DNA from: Spirogloea muscicola
Lineage: Eukaryota; Streptophyta; Zygnematophyceae; Spirogloeales; Spirogloeaceae
Reading direction: 5' to 3'
Assembly: GCA_009602725.1 (NCBI GenBank)
Contig: WELB01000091.1
Span: 322,385-359,279, forward strand
Length of the DNA: 36,895 nt
In this document: piece by piece, positions 36,101 to 36,895 of the stretch
How the letters are laid out: every line of letters begins with the position of its first letter
Numbering within the stretch: position 1 is the first letter of the stretch
Program-made: the position numbers and the translations under genes
Notes under the pieces: model-generated
The model's database searches: none
Told to the model about the DNA's origin: nothing
Seen by the model: only the letters and a program-made list of their open reading frames with translations

Positions 36101-36895
36101 GCCGCTGCTGACGCTGCCCGCTCCAGAAGCAGCCTCCAATGCCATGTCTGACAGGTAGCGCAGCTCGCCCAGAGACCACTTTGGCACTCAGAGGCTCGTC
36201 GTGGGCTGTACTGCATGCCGCAGAACGAGATGATCGAGCATGGCGGCTCTGTCGGCTCTCACCTCGGCTGTCTGGGGGTGCACCGTCTGGAAGCCACCGC
36301 ACGGCCTCCCGCTTCAACACGATCGCCTCGCGCTCGCCGTCATCGTACAGCACCGTGTGCCGACCAGAGCGGCGCTGGTACGCCACGATCGTGCCCTGCC
36401 CAGAACGGGCGCTGCTGCAGTCGGCATTGGTCACTGGAGGAATGGCAGCCATCGAGGATCCTCGCAGCCGGGGGGGTAATGCCTTTGGCGGCAGCGACGC
36501 AGCGACGGCGGCAGCGGTGACGGTGGCAGCGTCTCTAGAGCTCAACTTTTCTGTTCTGTATTCGCTAATTGAAACATCTTACACAATTGTATTCCCAATG
36601 TGACATTCACTTTTAACATGGCAAAAGTTCTCCACTGATTGCGAAACTATCTTCGCAGTTTACGTATACTTTTGGGCAAAATGGCAGCATGACGAGTTAT
36701 AGCTATGTGGCAGCGGCGCTGGAGCTCACTTTATACCAGGCGTCGTCCTTAGGCCAGTGGACCTCCAGCGTGCGGCCAACGAGGGCCGCCGCGGCGGCGG
36801 CGGCCTCGGCCGAGCTGCCCGAAGGCGAGGGCGACGAGAGCCTGCTGCCCGCCACGCCGGCCTTGCCGGGGGACGGCGTGGCGACGGCGTCGCCG
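27192..36895 (-). CDS. MSH6: DNA mismatch-repair ATPase MSH6, plant type with N-terminal Tudor domain (5' end outside window)
   Basis: At least 24 minus-strand exons: 36895-36730, 36395-36263, 36186-35608, 35436-35303, 35177-35059, 34709-34607, 34393-34340, 34168-34094, 33854-33786, 33471-33388, 33217-33011, 32654-32065, 31818-31689, 31524-31310, 31202-31021, 30774-30563, 30363-30262, 30023-29861, 29718-29411, 29068-28931, 28768-28689, 28364-28265, 28056-27912, 27496-27192; about 1463 residues. Domains in order: Tudor ([17 protein letters not shown], then [20 protein letters not shown]); acidic basic-patched linker; [15 protein letters not shown]; mismatch-recognition loop [12 protein letters not shown] (Phe-X-Glu present); connector; lever and clamp ([12 protein letters not shown]); ATPase with Walker [22 protein letters not shown], Walker [14 protein letters not shown] and [11 protein letters not shown]; helix-turn-helix [12 protein letters not shown]. 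With MSH2 it forms MutSalpha, recognising base mismatches and small loops in the nucleus. Linker splice sites (exons 3-5) and 31310/31202 are less certain. The intron after exon 8 uses a GC donor (AAG|GCAAGT). Confidence 0.93.
27828..27890. repeat. Short tandem duplication in MSH6 intron
   Basis: Two adjacent copies of GACGGCTGCTTTGGTATGTAG-like sequence and a third partial copy (TTTGGTATGTA) lie in the intron 27911-27497. It appears to be a local slippage duplication. Confidence 0.7.
35529..35562. repeat. Triplicated TCAGAGTTTG motif in MSH6 intron
   Basis: TCAGAGTTTG occurs twice, followed by TCAGGGTTTG, in the predicted intron between the third and fourth exons listed for MSH6. It is a small tandem repeat with no coding role in the model used. 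Confidence 0.6.

Overview
The window looks like a nuclear contig from a streptophyte, most likely a streptophyte alga or an early-diverging plant. It is intron-dense, with GC-rich exons. Gene content is plant-type: an MSH6 mismatch-repair ATPase with an N-terminal Tudor domain, a GRAS-domain transcription factor, a small plant-type complex I subunit, an At1g29790-like methyltransferase, a WDR13-type WD40 protein and a dehydrin-like stress protein. Short Arabidopsis-type telomere motifs (CCCTAAA) are also present. Among algae, GRAS genes are known to me from Zygnematophyceae, so that class is a reasonable guess. No species can be named from sequence alone. All exon models were read by eye from splice sites, reading-frame phase and remembered family motifs. 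No search was run.

Layout, left to right. 3-1669 (+): last four exons of an unrecognised protein. 2558-2990 (-): two-exon complex I ESSS-like subunit, convergent with the first gene. About 3160-7730: a gene-free block rich in short dispersed repeats, with a hairpin and a 35-bp tandem array. 7909-9265 (+): a promoter with clustered ACGT/G-box (ABRE-like) sites, then a two-exon Gly/Thr/Met-repeat protein. 10923-13251 (-): SAM-dependent methyltransferase, N-terminus unresolved. 13511-13875: a second G-box-rich promoter-like block with an orphan start. About 14030-14965: more repeat copies. 16628-20640 (+): WDR13-like gene, first exon unresolved. 21510-21780: a composite repeat copy. 21826-24940 (+): ABRE-like sites, then a GRAS gene whose N-terminal part is lost in a 720-base run of N. 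26090-26720: repeat copies. 27192-36895 (-): MSH6 in at least 24 exons, cut by the right edge.

The genes do not form a pathway. The coherent signals are: (1) plant-type housekeeping and regulatory genes with consistent intron phases; (2) ABRE-like promoter clusters at three places, one in front of a stress-type protein and one in front of a GRAS regulator, suggesting abscisic-acid or desiccation-type control; (3) three introns whose donors appear to be GC rather than GT; (4) a modular family of short, non-coding dispersed repeats with no visible protein of its own, which is the best candidate for something undescribed.
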